Origin: Henckelia pumila
Taxonomy: Eukaryota > Streptophyta > Magnoliopsida > Lamiales > Gesneriaceae
Assembly (NCBI RefSeq): GCF_033568475.1
Contig: NC_133122.1
Location: forward strand, 157,597,361 to 157,661,360
Direction of reading: 5' to 3'
DNA: 64,000 bases
The first letter of the stretch is position 1, and each line of letters opens with the position of its first letter. The notes beneath the pieces were generated by a model. It did not search any database and was not told the DNA's origin. It saw only the letters and a program-made list of their open reading frames with translations. Positions 22,875 through 35,061 of the stretch are shown in pieces. The translations under genes and the position numbers were made by a program.

Positions 22875-24266
22875 CTAACATTGGGAAGATTTCTTCATTA
22901 AAATAAAAATCAGCAAAACATGTTGTAAACACATCGTCTGTCTGAGCTCAAGATATCGAATAATTGATGGGCTATCAAAACCGATATAAATACCGATTTT
23001 TCTTTGAGGACCCATTTTTGATCGTTGCTGTGGTGCAATAGGCACATACAACATACATCCAAAAATTCTCAGATAAGAAATATCTGGTTCTTTACCAAAT
23101 GCAAGCTGCAATGAGGAGAATTTATGATATGGACTTGGTCTGATGCGAATTAATGTCGCAGCATGTAAAATTGCATGTTCCCATATAGAAATAGGGACTT
23201 TTGTTCTCATAATCATTGGTCTAGAAATCAGTTATAGATGTTTAATCAATGATTCAGCTAATCTATTCTGTGTATGAACATGAGCAACAGAATGTTCAAC
23301 AGTAATTCCCATTGACACACAATAGTCATTGAAATTTTGGAAAGTAAATTCTCCAGCATTATCAAGTCTTATTTTCTTGATTGTATAATCGGGAAATTAA
23401 TTTTTCAATTTTATTATTTGAGCCATTAATCTTGCAAATGCCACATTTCGAGTTGACAATAAGCATACATGTGACCATCTGCTAGAGACATCGATCAATA
23501 CCATAAAGTATCGAAATGGTCCACATGGTGGATGAATTGGCCCACAAATATCCCCTTGAATACGTTCAAAAATTATGGGTAATTCTGTTTGGATTTTAGC
23601 TGGTGATGGTCTTATAATAAGTTTTCCAAGAGAACATGTTTTACATTGAAACTTATTATTCTGAAAGATTTTCTGGTCTTTCAATGGATGACCGTGTGTA
23701 TTTTCAATAATTCTTCGCATCATTATTGAACCAGGATGTCCCAATCGATCGTGCCAATTGGTTAATATTGAAGAACTATTAACCACAATATTTGATTCGA
23801 TTGGACTTATATGTGTATAATGCAATCCAGTAGGAAGCATTGATAATTTTTCAACCACATATTTCTTTCTTGATTTATATGTGATAAGACACATATATTT
23901 CTGATTTTCATCAGTTATCGTCTCAGTATTATACTCATGAGAATATATGTCATTAAAACTCAACAAATTTCTTTTTGATTGTGGTGAATATAAATCATCA
24001 TTTATCAAAAAATTTATACCATTAGGTAACAAAAATTTTGCTTTTCCACAACCTTCAATCAAGTCTACAGGACCTGATATTGTATTCACAATTATTTTTG
24101 TTGGTTTTAATTCCAATAAATATCTTTTATCTCGCAGAATAGTGTGCATTGTACCACTATCGGGTATGCAAACTTTCATGAGATTATTTCCTTGTTTAGC
24201 TTTGCTCATACCATTTTTCATTTTGAACTTCAAAAGAAAATATGCAATAAAGAAAATTAATGACAT
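22875..24266 (-). pseudogene. Copia C protease and integrase
   Basis: The protease motif CIPDSGTMHTIL is followed by the GAG-pre-integrase HHCC finger (NWHDRLGHPG ... CKTCSLGK). The integrase core follows with QGDICGPIHPPCG and VLIDVSSRW. TAA near 23395 breaks it before the second catalytic Asp region (IRLDNAGEF). The Glu region (QNRLAESLIK) and a later block (SIWEHAILHAA, RIFGCMLYVP, KIGIYIGFDSPS) follow with another stop near 23220. It ends in a frameshift near 22875. Confidence 0.88.
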
Positions 24267-24281
24267 TATATGAAAAATATA

Positions 24282-25789
24282 TGTGACACACTCTGTGACA
24301 CACTCTTACTCGATAACATCATGAATATCTTAAATGATAAAAAAAAAAATCATACTTTCATATTGAACATAGGTCTCATGAATGAAATGCAAACATGTAT
24401 ATGCATCACATAACGTAATCGGTCCACATAAGTCGTTCTTTCCGTTCTTGACGTAAAACTTGAAAATTTTTTACATAGGAACTCTTAAATATATTTTAAA
24501 AGCCTTAAAATATCATAACCATGAATTTATGACCCTAAAATAACATTAAAAAAATCATTAATTCCGAAGGTTAGGCGCGGCCGCCCCTTCTCCGGCGCGG
24601 CCGCGCATGTCCTGCGCAGATGGGTCTGCTTGCACGCGTTAAAACTCTATTTTGACGTCCGAATTTGGAAAAGTGTTAAACATGAAAGGTTTAGTCCTTG
24701 ATCTTGGCTTTCCAATTCCGAACCCTCACCTAAATTGAATATTTTAGTGAAAAGTTATGCTCATTCTCCCGAGATGGTTCAGTGTAGGAAGTTCAAAACA
24801 ATTGATGCACTTTGGGGAAATTTTGGCCAAACTTTCATACCGATTTTGACAAAACTCAAAATATGAAAGTTGAAGATATTCAAAATAGCTTTCAAATGAA
24901 ATTGGTCTCATGTCAATTGGATTAGTACACCAGTCGTGATCATAAAAATTGTGACTGATGCCACACATCCTATACAACCAAACACATGCCATATTTCAAG
25001 TATTAACTTCACTACCTCAAAACTTTAAAAATCCCAATCACAAACAACTGTATTCAAAATTTTTGTATCAAAATACACACTCCAAATCCTTAACTTTAAA
25101 TTTAAAATTTATTTGACAACATTAAACTTTAATAAGGTAACCATTCATATAAACTAAAATTGCGGAAACCATATGGTCATGGATAAGCGCTTGCTCACGA
25201 CCATCATCCTCGCTAGACGGCACCTCAAACCTCATCGTCACCTGCATCATTAAAGTGTAGTGAGCCTAAAGGCTCAACAAGCACATACGTAAATAACAAA
25301 ATACATATACTTTAACTTTAAAACTTTTAACAAACGTTTCATCTTTTAAAACTTCAAATTCTATTCTTACAAACATAATCACATTCACAAGCATATAACT
25401 TCAACCTTTTCCTTTAAAATTTACTTTCTCATATCATTTCAAATCTTTACAATTGACAAAATACCCATGCACATAATTTAACTTTTTACTAAACTAAAAA
25501 TGTACGTACACCTCATACCTCAACTTTATAACATTTCGACTTGTGGTTCGGAAATTCCCACCTTTTCATAACCTTTTCATAGCCTTTTTATATTTTTTTG
25601 ATCAAGCTAATATAACGATCCATGTTTGGAGGGGCACCCCGACCCAAAGGCCGACATCCACACTCCCGTATAATTAGTCGTAACTTCACTACATTTCATT
25701 AAAACATTAAAACATTTTTCCTTTCCTTCACTACATTTCTGAAAATTTTCTTATTCATAATTTCAAAATGCTTCATTTCTCACACCTAT

Positions 25790-25854
<65 letters not shown>

Positions 25855-26334
25855 CATATACACATAAAATACTTCCACAAAATTCTCACATACACTTTTA
25901 AAAGTTATTGCTCACTTATTACATACTTACACATACACGCACACACCACATCCCAATCTCTTTCAAAAAAAATCATAACTTTAGCATAATCATCCATAAA
26001 ATGACTTGATTCATAACTACAACATTTTAAAACAGAAATAAAACTTTTAAATCTACTATAACTTCAATGATACTTCAAGAATCGGATTTTACTTAGCTAA
26101 ACTACTCAAATAAATATTTTATGCTTCAAACCGTGTTCGGGTATATTCTTTCATGAATCCTTCTCGAAATCATCACCTAAAAAAAACATTATACCTCAAA
26201 ATAAATAAGAGTTAAAAGTTAAATTTTTTTATTAAAATCTAACATGCACATAACATTTAAATTTTTAAACCTGTAAAATCAAATAAATATAATTCATGCA
26301 ACTCAACTGGTCATTTAAATTTCTGGGCGTTACA
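24282..26334 (-). repeat. 3' LTR of element D
   Basis: A 2053-bp LTR. Its + strand start shows TGTGACACACTC twice in tandem, whereas the partner has it once. It lacks a ~350-bp block present in the partner at about 34397-34762. It contains a GC-rich GGCGCGGCCGC dyad pair at about 24575-24610 and an (AT)n run at 25793-25852. Confidence 0.94.
25793..25852. repeat. (AT)n microsatellite
   Basis: About 30 AT units inside LTR D. The allelic position in the other LTR (about 34118-34157) has about 20. Confidence 0.97.
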
Positions 26335-26356
26335 ATTTTACCCCCCGAAAAAAGGA
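26335..26356 (-). promoter_or_regulatory. Polypurine tract of element D
   Basis: On -, AATTTCGAGGACGAAATTCC then TTTTTTCGGGGGGTAAAAT abut the 3' LTR, the same arrangement as in element A. Confidence 0.85.
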
Positions 26357-26415
26357 ATTTCGTCCTCGAAATTCAACTTACCAATAAAATTGGGATACTT
26401 TTCATGCATAACTGA

Positions 26416-28083
26416 TTATAACTCCCAAGTTTCTTCTTCTTCTGAATGATTCGACCACTGAACCTTAATCATAGGTATCACTTTATTTCTAAGTCTCCTT
26501 TCTTGTCTCTCGAGGATACGTATAGGTCTCTCCTCATAAGACAACTCTTGCGATAATTGTAGTGGTTCGAATTCTAATACATAAGCTGAATTAGATAAAT
26601 ACTTCCGTAGCATCGATACATGAAACACATTGTGAACTGCAGAAAGGTGGGGTGGTAGAGCCAACCTGTAGGCTAGGGTCCCCACTCACTCTAGAATTTC
26701 AAACAGTCCAATATATCTTAGGCTTAGTTTCCCTTTTCTTCCAAATCTCATCACACCTTTCATTGGTGCTACCTTTAGGAAAACGTGATCTCTTACCACA
26801 AATTCCAAATCACAACGCCTTTTATCTGCATAACTCTTTTGTCGACTCTGAGCAGTTTTCATTCTATTACGGATTTGAACCACCATTTTTGCTGTCTGCC
26901 TCACAATTTCTGTACTTAAATCTGCTCGTTCTCCAACATCATCCCAATGAATGGGAGTACATTTTCTTCCATATAAGGCCTCGTAAGGAGCCATCTTTAT
27001 GGAAGCCTGATAGCTATTGTTGTAGGTGAATTCGATTAGCGGTAACTTCGAATCCCAACTCCCTTGAAAATCTATGACACATGCTCGAAATAAATCCTCC
27101 AAAGTCTGTATGAATCTTTTCGACTGTCCATCAGTCTGGGGGTGAAAAGTTGTACTAATGGTCAACTTCGTCCCCAAAGACTGATGTAAACTCTTCCAAA
27201 AACTTGAAGTAAATCGGGGGTCTCTATATGACACTATAGACATTGATATGCCATGAATTCTAACAATCTCATTCAAGTATAATTCGGCATAATTATTCAT
27301 ATTGTAGGTCGTCTTCACAGGAAATAAATGAGCAGACTTAGTGAGACGATCAACAATCACCCATATGGAGTTGAACCCCTTCAACGTCTTTGGTAAACCA
27401 ACCACAAAATCCATGCTAACATTCTCCCATTTCCATTCTGGTATGGGAAGCGGATTTAACATGCCAGCTGGTCTCTGATGTTCTGCTTTAACCTGTTGAC
27501 ACGTGAGGCATTCATTAACAAATTTGAAAATATCACGTTTCATACCTGGCCAACAATATAGTTTTTGCACGTCTTTGTAAATCATTGTACTCCCTGGGTG
27601 GAAGGAATACAGAGACCTATGTGCCCCAACCAACACATCATGTCTGATAATTCCATCCACTGGAACCCAAAGTCTACCTCGGTAGCGGACCAATACGTCC
27701 TCCAAAGTATACAAATTCTTGCCTTTTTCCTCATCCTTCTGTCTCCACTTAATTAATTGTGCATCAGACAATTGACCTTCCTGTATCCTCTCTGTCAATG
27801 TAGGATGTAGTGTCAAAGCTAGCAGCTTAGCAAAAACTTCCTGAGTCAATACCTCCAATTCAAATTTTTTCATCTCGATCAACAAGGGTCGTTGAACTGT
27901 CAGTTGAGCTATACTTGCTGATTTTCTAATCAAAGCATCAGCTACGACATTAGCTTTACCTGGATGATAATTAATTACACAGTCATAATCTTTCACCAAC
28001 TCCAACCAGCGACGTTGTCTCATATTTAACTCCTTCTGGGTGAAGAAGTATTTGAGACTCTTGTGATCGATAAAGATCTCGCA
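26416..28083 (-). pseudogene. RNase H end, integrase and tail of element D
   Basis: It reads from [10 protein letters not shown] through the integrase finger ([23 protein letters not shown]) and core to GPFEILE-like and VFHVSMLRKY. Two of three catalytic residues are changed: SDRD is SYRD (TAT 27226-27228) and the Glu of DGQSER is Lys (AAA 27118-27120). In-frame TGA 26686-26688 interrupts the C-terminal domain. The end at 26416 (TAA) cuts short the chromodomain-like tail (VQWSNHSEEEETWEL). Confidence 0.9.
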
Positions 28084-29133
28084 TTATTCACCATACAAGT
28101 AATGCCTACATATCTTGAGGGCAAAAACTACAGCTGCTAACTCCAGATCGTGGGTAGGATAGTTTTTCTCATGAATCTTAAGTTGCCTTGAAGCATAGGC
28201 AATCACCTTCCCATCTTGCATCAATATAGCTCCCAAGCCCATCTTAGAAGCATCGGTATACAAAATGTAATTCCCTTGTCTTGATGGCATAGCTAAGACC
28301 GGAGCCTCCATTAGAGCTCTCTTCAAATCATCAAATCCCTTTTGGCAATCTGAGCTCCACACATACTTGACTTCTTTCTTGGTTAAAGACGTCAAAGGCA
28401 AAGCCATCTTAGAAAATCCTTTGATGAAACGTCTGTAATAACCTGCTAATCCCAAGAAACTACAAATTTATGTCACAGTCTTAGGCACTGGCCAATTTTT
28501 CACTGCTTCAATCTTAGAAGGGTCGACCTCCACTCCTTTTTTCGAAACCACATAACCCAAGAATGTTACTCTTTCCAACCAAAATTCGCATTTGCTGAAC
28601 TTGGCATACAGACGCTTATCCTTCAAGATTTTCAATACTGTTCTCAAATGGCCACCATGCTCTTCAAAATTCTTGGAGTAAACCAGGATATCATCGATGA
28701 ACACAATGACAAACTTATCCAAAAACGGTTGAAATATTTTGTTCATCAAATCCATAAATATTGATAGTACATTTGTCAATCCAAATGGCATAACCAAGAA
28801 CTCATAATGCCCATAACGAGTGCAAAACGTTGTCTTATGAATATCTGACTCCTTGATTTTCAACTGGTGGTACCCTGAACGAAGATCTATTTTATAGAAT
28901 ATTGCAGCTCCTTGTAATTGATCAAATAAGTCATCAATTCTAGGCAAATGATATTTGTTCTTGATCGTCAATTTATTTAACTCCCTATAATCAATACAAA
29001 GTCTCAAGCTGCCGTCTTTCTTCTTCACAAAGAATACTGGTGCACCCCATGGTGAGAAACTTGGGCGTGCAAATCCTTTATCCAATAATTCCTGAATCTG
29101 GTCTTTGAGCTCCTTCGTTTCAGTCGGAGCCAA
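28084..29133 (-). pseudogene. Reverse transcriptase and RNase H of element D
   Basis: The RT is well preserved: [25 protein letters not shown] and the catalytic [13 protein letters not shown], all intact. TAA 28468-28470 replaces a Glu codon before [11 protein letters not shown]. RNase H follows ([30 protein letters not shown]), stopping at TAA 28084-28086 within the GEKCEIF motif. Confidence 0.9.
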
Positions 29134-30444
29134 TCAATATGGTGCTTTGGAAACAGGAGTTGCACTTGGTACCCATTCAATAGAAAATTCTAGCTCCATG
29201 TCCGGTGGAAGACCAGAAATATCATCAGGAAATACCTTTGGATATTCACAGAACACCTCTACTTCTGCCAAAGAAGGCCGTTGAAGCTCCTTGATAACTG
29301 ATAAACTGACTAGGAAACCTTGAAATCCCTTTCTCAAACACTTTTGTGCATTTAAGGTTGAAATCAATCGAATTTGACTTCTATTGTGAACTGCTTCAAA
29401 AGTAAATTGACTTCCTTGGGATTTTCTAATTGTGACCATTCTTTTTTGGAAATCAATTGGCACCCCATTCTTGGTCAACCAATCCATTCTCAAGATGATG
29501 TCAAATTCTGGCATAGGTAGTACTATCAAATCAGCCACTACCTTGTTTTCCTGCAACTTAAGATCTATGTTATGAAACACTAGATTTGAAAACAATTCTT
29601 TCCCTGATGGGACAGTCACATTGAATCCCGTTATCGATTTCTCAGGTAATTTAGGCAATTTTCTCATGCAAGACTCGGATATAAACGAATGTGATGCTCC
29701 CGAATCTAACAAGGCAGTAGTGCACAATCCAAATAGAGATATAATACCTGTGATCATAGTCGTGTATGGGTTCGCCTCCTCTGATGTCATCACAAAATCT
29801 CTTCCTTGAACTGGTTGCTTAAGTTGAGGGCATTCTTTGACATAATGGCCTACTTCTCCGCATTTAGAGCACACATTTTGTCCCTTCATGCACTGTCCAA
29901 AATGATTTTTCTGACAATTAGGACAAAATGGTTTTTCAGCAGTCTTAGGAGCGGTTTGACGCTGCCCTTGGAATTGAGACGGTCCTACGTTTCTTTTCTT
30001 GGCCGGTCCTGGTTGATCCCGATGCTGGAAGGGCTGTCTCTTTCCTTGCCTTTCTTCCTCTATTTCCTTCCAGCTCAACTCTGCTTTCAAGGCTTTATTG
30101 ACCGCCGCTTTATAATCAGTAGGTTCCGCCATAATAACATCACGTTTGATTGTAGGTTTTAATCCATCCATGAAGTGCCTCAGTTTTTCGGTAGCACTTG
30201 TCCCTATTAGTGGAACAAAATAACATCCTCTCTCAAATTTCTTAATATACTCGGCTACCGACATCCCACCTTGTTTCAGATTGAGGAATTCCTTGGTCAA
30301 ACAAGAACGTACGTCAGTAGTGAAGTACTTCTCAAAGAACACTTGTTTAAAACCTTCCCATTTCAAGGTTGTCAAGTTTACAGTTAATTTAGCACCTTCC
30401 CACCATAGCCTGGCATCGCCCCTTAACATAAACACCGCACATCT
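29134..30444 (-). pseudogene. gag C-terminal part and protease of element D
   Basis: Directly after the E insertion, gag resumes with AVFMLRGDARLWWEG. A knuckle CSKCGEVGHYVKEC follows a degenerate CPNCQKNHFGQC. The protease motif LLDSGASHSFIS (about 29680-29715) follows without an intron-like gap. The block ends at TGA 29134-29136, where Arg is expected in SKAPYRLAP (CGA to TGA). Confidence 0.9.
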
Positions 30445-32040
30445 TGTCACGCCCCGATCCCGGGTCCGGGTGACATCGGCGTTGCTTTCAAATAAAATTC
30501 AAAAACAACCAGCCTCTTAGTACATGATTTAACTAAAACCAGTCTATTTCATAAATAAACACCAAAATAAATCTTCTGTACAACTCAAAAATTCCAAATA
30601 TTGAATAAACTTGTGGAAGCTTCTTACAACTTAAAAAAAATAAGAATAATAATTATAAAAGCTTAAAAACTATCTTCATCAGTATCCCAAAACATGTCTT
30701 GTTTGTATTCGTCGACTTGTTCTTTATTTCTATCTGGGGAGGAAAGTAAGGGGTGAGTGTTTTGGGAAACACTCAGCAAGTGGGGGATATTCGTACACCA
30801 AAATACAGAATACATATATACACAAAAATGGTTCTGGACGTAACATGTCTCAGGACATGTCACAAGACGGGTCACGACATGGGTCAAAACACGATAGCAA
30901 CAGAATTCAAAGCAGGGAATAAGATCGCATCAGAAATAGAACAAAAACATATAGATGGCACTGAAACTTCATTTCATTATACATGATTCGTTTTCTGTCC
31001 CCTATATGTTACTCCTCTAAGGGGCGAGGGTTCAGTTTTATACCTACCGAAAGGGGCCATAGGTACGATTTTATACCCATCGTACAGGGCCATAGGTACG
31101 GTTTTATACCCACCGTACTACAGGGCCATAGGTACGATTTTATACCCATCGTATAGGGCCATATGTATGGTTTTATACCCGCCATACTATTGGGCCATAA
31201 CATATCATATTTTCTCCACTTCAAAGTAAATTCATAACAGTGCCGTTTCGAAGGTTCAAATCATAATAAACAAATGAAAGACTTGTTGGACATATTCAAA
31301 ACAAAGGACTTGACACATGATGTACAATGGATTTCGAAACTAAATAACTATTGTGCAAAGCACGAACAATCCAAATAGAACGAAGCTATTCATAACAAAC
31401 ATGAACAAAATAGTGTACGGCCAGATTTTAACACAATACATAATGTTTTAAAAACGTATATAAACCAACTTACATTGATTCACACGAAAAGAATGGGATT
31501 TAATTGACTGTTCTTTGGCCGAAACCTTGTTTGAAATCGGGTAGCAATTCCTTGCTCGATTCTTGGGCAGACCTTGGCTCTAAGACTTGACGAAATTCCT
31601 ATCACCCCAACCCTTATTTGCTCGAATTTCTATAGGAATAAGTCTTGTGTTTGGTTTGCTCATGCCTTCACCTTGGTGTGGTATTTATAGGGGGAAGAGG
31701 GTAGATGAAAGGTTCCCACTTAATTGGCCTTGATGGTCACATTCTATTGTCCTTATTAAGGGTCATTAACCTTGATTTATGGTCTTTTAATAGCCTCATA
31801 ATGGCTGAATAATCACCCATAAATTGGTTAATTATGATGGTCAAATGGGGGTTACAAGATTATAAATTCTAGTAATTGCAAATTAATTATGAAATTAAAA
31901 TTCATTAACATAAAATAAAACTACGAAAGAATATGTGAATATATATATATATTTATGGAAATATATGTTTTAAAATCGATTTCATATGTATACATATATA
32001 TAAGTATTCTAGTATGTTATAAATTTTCGCGGGTATCACA
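30445..32040 (-). mobile_element. Solo LTR E inside gag of D
   Basis: A 1596-bp segment starting TGTCACGCCCC and ending TATCACA, flanked by CATCT at 30440-30444 and 32041-32045. No primer site, purine tract or coding region is inside. On - it starts TGTGATACCC, as many gypsy LTRs do. It interrupts gag of D exactly between Asp-Glu-Asp-Arg-Val-Arg-Cys and Ala-Val-Phe. Confidence 0.92.
31050..31200. repeat. 33-36-bp tandem repeat in solo LTR E
   Basis: GGGCCATAGGTACGATTTTATACCCATCGTA-type units begin near 31054, 31087, 31123 and 31157, with a partial one at 31192. Each unit is itself partly dyad-symmetric (GTACGAT...ATCGTAC). Confidence 0.88.
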
Positions 32041-32333
32041 CATCTCACCCTATCCTCATCAGAAAGTTGCATATAAAAAATATCCTTCAAAGATTTTACC
32101 CATTCTTCAGCCTCCAATGGATCCGTGCTTCCTGCAAATTCTTTCGGTCCATTGCGCCTGAAGCGCTCTTGAACTCCATCTGACCTTACTCCGACACCAG
32201 TCGGTTGTCCTCCAGCTTGGGACGTCTGGCCCACTAGCTGTTGCAATAGCTGGGTCATACCAGCTAAAAATTGTTCTCCCATATTAAGACCATTGTCTAC
32301 TCCATTCTGACGTGGGCGTCCTCCTCCTGCCAT
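32041..32333 (-). pseudogene. gag N-terminal part of element D
   Basis: It starts MAGGGRPRQNGV at 32333 and runs through a Gln-rich stretch to FAGSTDPLEAEEWVKSL and DEDRVRC, where E is inserted. An upstream in-frame Met at 32405 is less likely because it adds sequence unlike gag. Confidence 0.85.
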
Positions 32334-32594
32334 AATCTTCCAACATACAACCCAAATTCCCCATATATGACCGAATTTCATGACAAAATAACTTTTATAT
32401 TTCATCTTAAAATATCATTTCAAAATCAAAACAATACATCATCACATCTTTTGAACTTCCTTATACATTAAAACTTTAATAATCATGCATCTTTTAGAAT
32501 AAAAATAAATATAAAACATAAGCCTTAAACTTATAGCCTTTGAAGTGTGTCCGCACGAGATCATAGTGGTGAGAGTTTGCGCTTATTCCCAAAA

Positions 32595-32610
32595 CCATGC
32601 TTTGATACCA
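32595..32610 (-). promoter_or_regulatory. Primer binding site of element D
   Basis: TGGTATCAAAGCATGG on -, three bases after the 5' LTR; a tRNA-Met-type site with one change from TGGTATCAGAGC. Confidence 0.8.
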
Positions 32611-32613
32611 ACT

Positions 32614-34112
32614 TGTGACACACTCTTACTCGATAACATCATGCATATCTTAAATGATTAAAAAAAATCATACTTTCATATTGAACATAGGTCTCATGAA
32701 TGAAACTCAAACATGTATATGCATCACATAACGTAATCGGTCCACATAAGTCGTTCTTTCTGTTCTTGACGTAAAACTTGAAATTTTTTACATAGGAACT
32801 CTTAAATATATTTTAGAAGCCTTAAAAGAACATAACCATGAATTTATGACCCTAAAATAACATTAAAAAATCATGAATTCCGAAGGTTAGGCGCGGCCGC
32901 CCCTTCTCCGGAGCGGGCGCGCATGCCCTGCGCAGATGGGTCTGCTTGCACGCGTTAAAACTCTATTTTTCCGTCTGCATTTGGAAAAGTGGTAAACATA
33001 AAAGTTTTAGCCCTTGATCTGGGATTTCCAATGCCGAAAACCTCACCTAAATGGAATATTTCAGTGAAAAGTTATGCTCATTCTCCCGAGATTGGTCAGT
33101 GCAGCAAGTTCAAAACAATTGATGCACTTCGGGGAAATTTTGGCCAAACTTTCATACCGATTTTGACAAAACTCAAAACATGAAAGTTGAAGATATTCAA
33201 AATAAATTTCAAATGAAATTAGTCTCATGTCAATTAGATTAGTACACCAATCGTGATCATAAAAATTGTGACTGATGCCGCAAATCCGGTACAACCAAAC
33301 ACATGCCATATTTCAAGTATTAACTTCACTACCTCAAAACTTTAAAAATCCCAATCACAAACAACTTTATTCAAAATTTTTGTATCAAAATACACACTCC
33401 AAATCCTTAACTTTAAATTTAAAATTTATTTGACAACATTAAACTTTAATAAGGTAACCATTCATATAAACTAAAATTGCGGAAACCATATGGTCATGGA
33501 TAAGCGCTTGCTCACGACCATCATCCTCGCTAGACGGCACCTCAAACCTCATCGTCACCTGCATCATTAAAGTGTAGTGAGCCTAAAGACTCAACAAGCA
33601 CATACGAAAATAACAAAATACATATACTTTAACTTTAAAACTTTTAACAAACGTTTCATATTTTAAACTTCAACTTCTATTCTTACAAATATAATCACAT
33701 TCACAAGCATACAACTTCAACATTTTCCTTTAAAATTTAATTTCTCATATCATTTCAAATCTTTACAATTGACAAAATACCCATGCACATAATTTAACTA
33801 TTTACTCAACTAAAAATGTACATACACCTCATACCTCAACTTTATAACATTTCAACTTGTGGTTCGGAAATTCCCACCTTTTCATAACCTTTTCATAGCT
33901 TTTTCATAGCCTTTTTATATTTTCTTGATCAAGCTAATATAACGATCCATGTTTGGAGGGGCACCCCGACCCAAAGGCCGACATCCACACTCCCGTATAA
34001 TTAGTCGTAACTTCACCACAGGTCATTAAAACATTTAAACATTTTTCCTTTCCTTCACTACATTTCTGAAAATTTTCTTATTCATCATTTCAAAATGCTT
34101 CATTTCTCACAC

Positions 34113-34157
<45 letters not shown>

Positions 34158-34991
34158 CATATACAAATAAAATACTCCCACAAAATTCTCACATACACTT
34201 TTAAAAGTTATTGTACGCTTATTACATACTTACACACACACGCACACACCACATCCCAATCTCTTTCAAAAAAAATCATAACTTTAACATAATCATCCAT
34301 AAAATGACTTGATTCATAACTAAAACATTTTAAAACAAAAATAAAACTTTTAAATCTACTATAAATTCAATGATACTTCAAAAATCGGATTTTACTTACC
34401 TTAAACTCGGAAGGTAGATGATTTAGAGAGGATTCTTGGCTAGAGTATACCCGGAATACGTAAAAAATCGATCAGAAAAACGAAGAAGATGGAAATTTTT
34501 CTTGCCAACACTACCTTCTTCTCCTCCTCCTCTCCTCTTCTCTCTTTTCTTCTCTTCTTTTCTTTCTCACGTTTTTTTTATTCCCTCTTTTCTCTTCCTC
34601 TTCTTAACTAACACTACCGCACTTATATTAATATCTAACAACCCCTAATAATTCATATATATATATATATATAAAAGTTGCACTATCTTTCAATATATAT
34701 ATATATACTCACACACACACACATATATATATATATAAACTAATATTAAAATCTTTATTCTACTCAAATAAATATTTTATGCTTCAAACCGTGTTCGGAT
34801 ATATTCTTTCATGAATCCTTCTCGAAATCATCACCTAAAAAAACATCATACCTCAAAATAAATAAGAGTTAGAAGTTAAAAAAAATTATTAAAATCTAAC
34901 ATGCACATAACATTTAAATTTTTAAACCTGTAAAATCAAATAAATATAATTCATGCAACTCAACTGGTCATTTAAATTTCTGGGCGTTACA
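32614..34991 (-). repeat. 5' LTR of element D
   Basis: A 2378-bp partner of 24282-26334. It retains a block at about 34397-34762 with a CT-rich tract (34500-34610) and TA/CA microsatellites (34650-34735) that is missing from the other LTR. The GC-rich GGCGCGGCCGCC element is at about 32892. Confidence 0.94.
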
Positions 34992-35061
34992 ATATAACAT
35001 GTTTCATAATACAAGAATATATGAAAAATGCAGTATGTTACATTCTAGTCCCACCAATATA

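Larger units (their letters stand above)
24282..34991 (-). mobile_element. Ty3/gypsy LTR retrotransposon D nested in copia C
   Basis: LTRs 24282-26334 and 32614-34991 enclose a gag-pol read on -. The target duplication ATATA is at 24277-24281 and 34992-34996. Gag-pol stays in one frame over about 4 kb, with stops at 29134, 28468, 28084, 26686 and 26416. Gag is split by solo LTR E. The protein motifs are close to those of element A (chromovirus, Tekay-like by inference), but A's intron-like insert is absent. Confidence 0.96.

Noticed and set aside
34436..34648. 70-codon + ORF rich in Ser/Phe/Leu
   Set aside because: It comes from a CT-rich tract of LTR D and is absent from the partner LTR.
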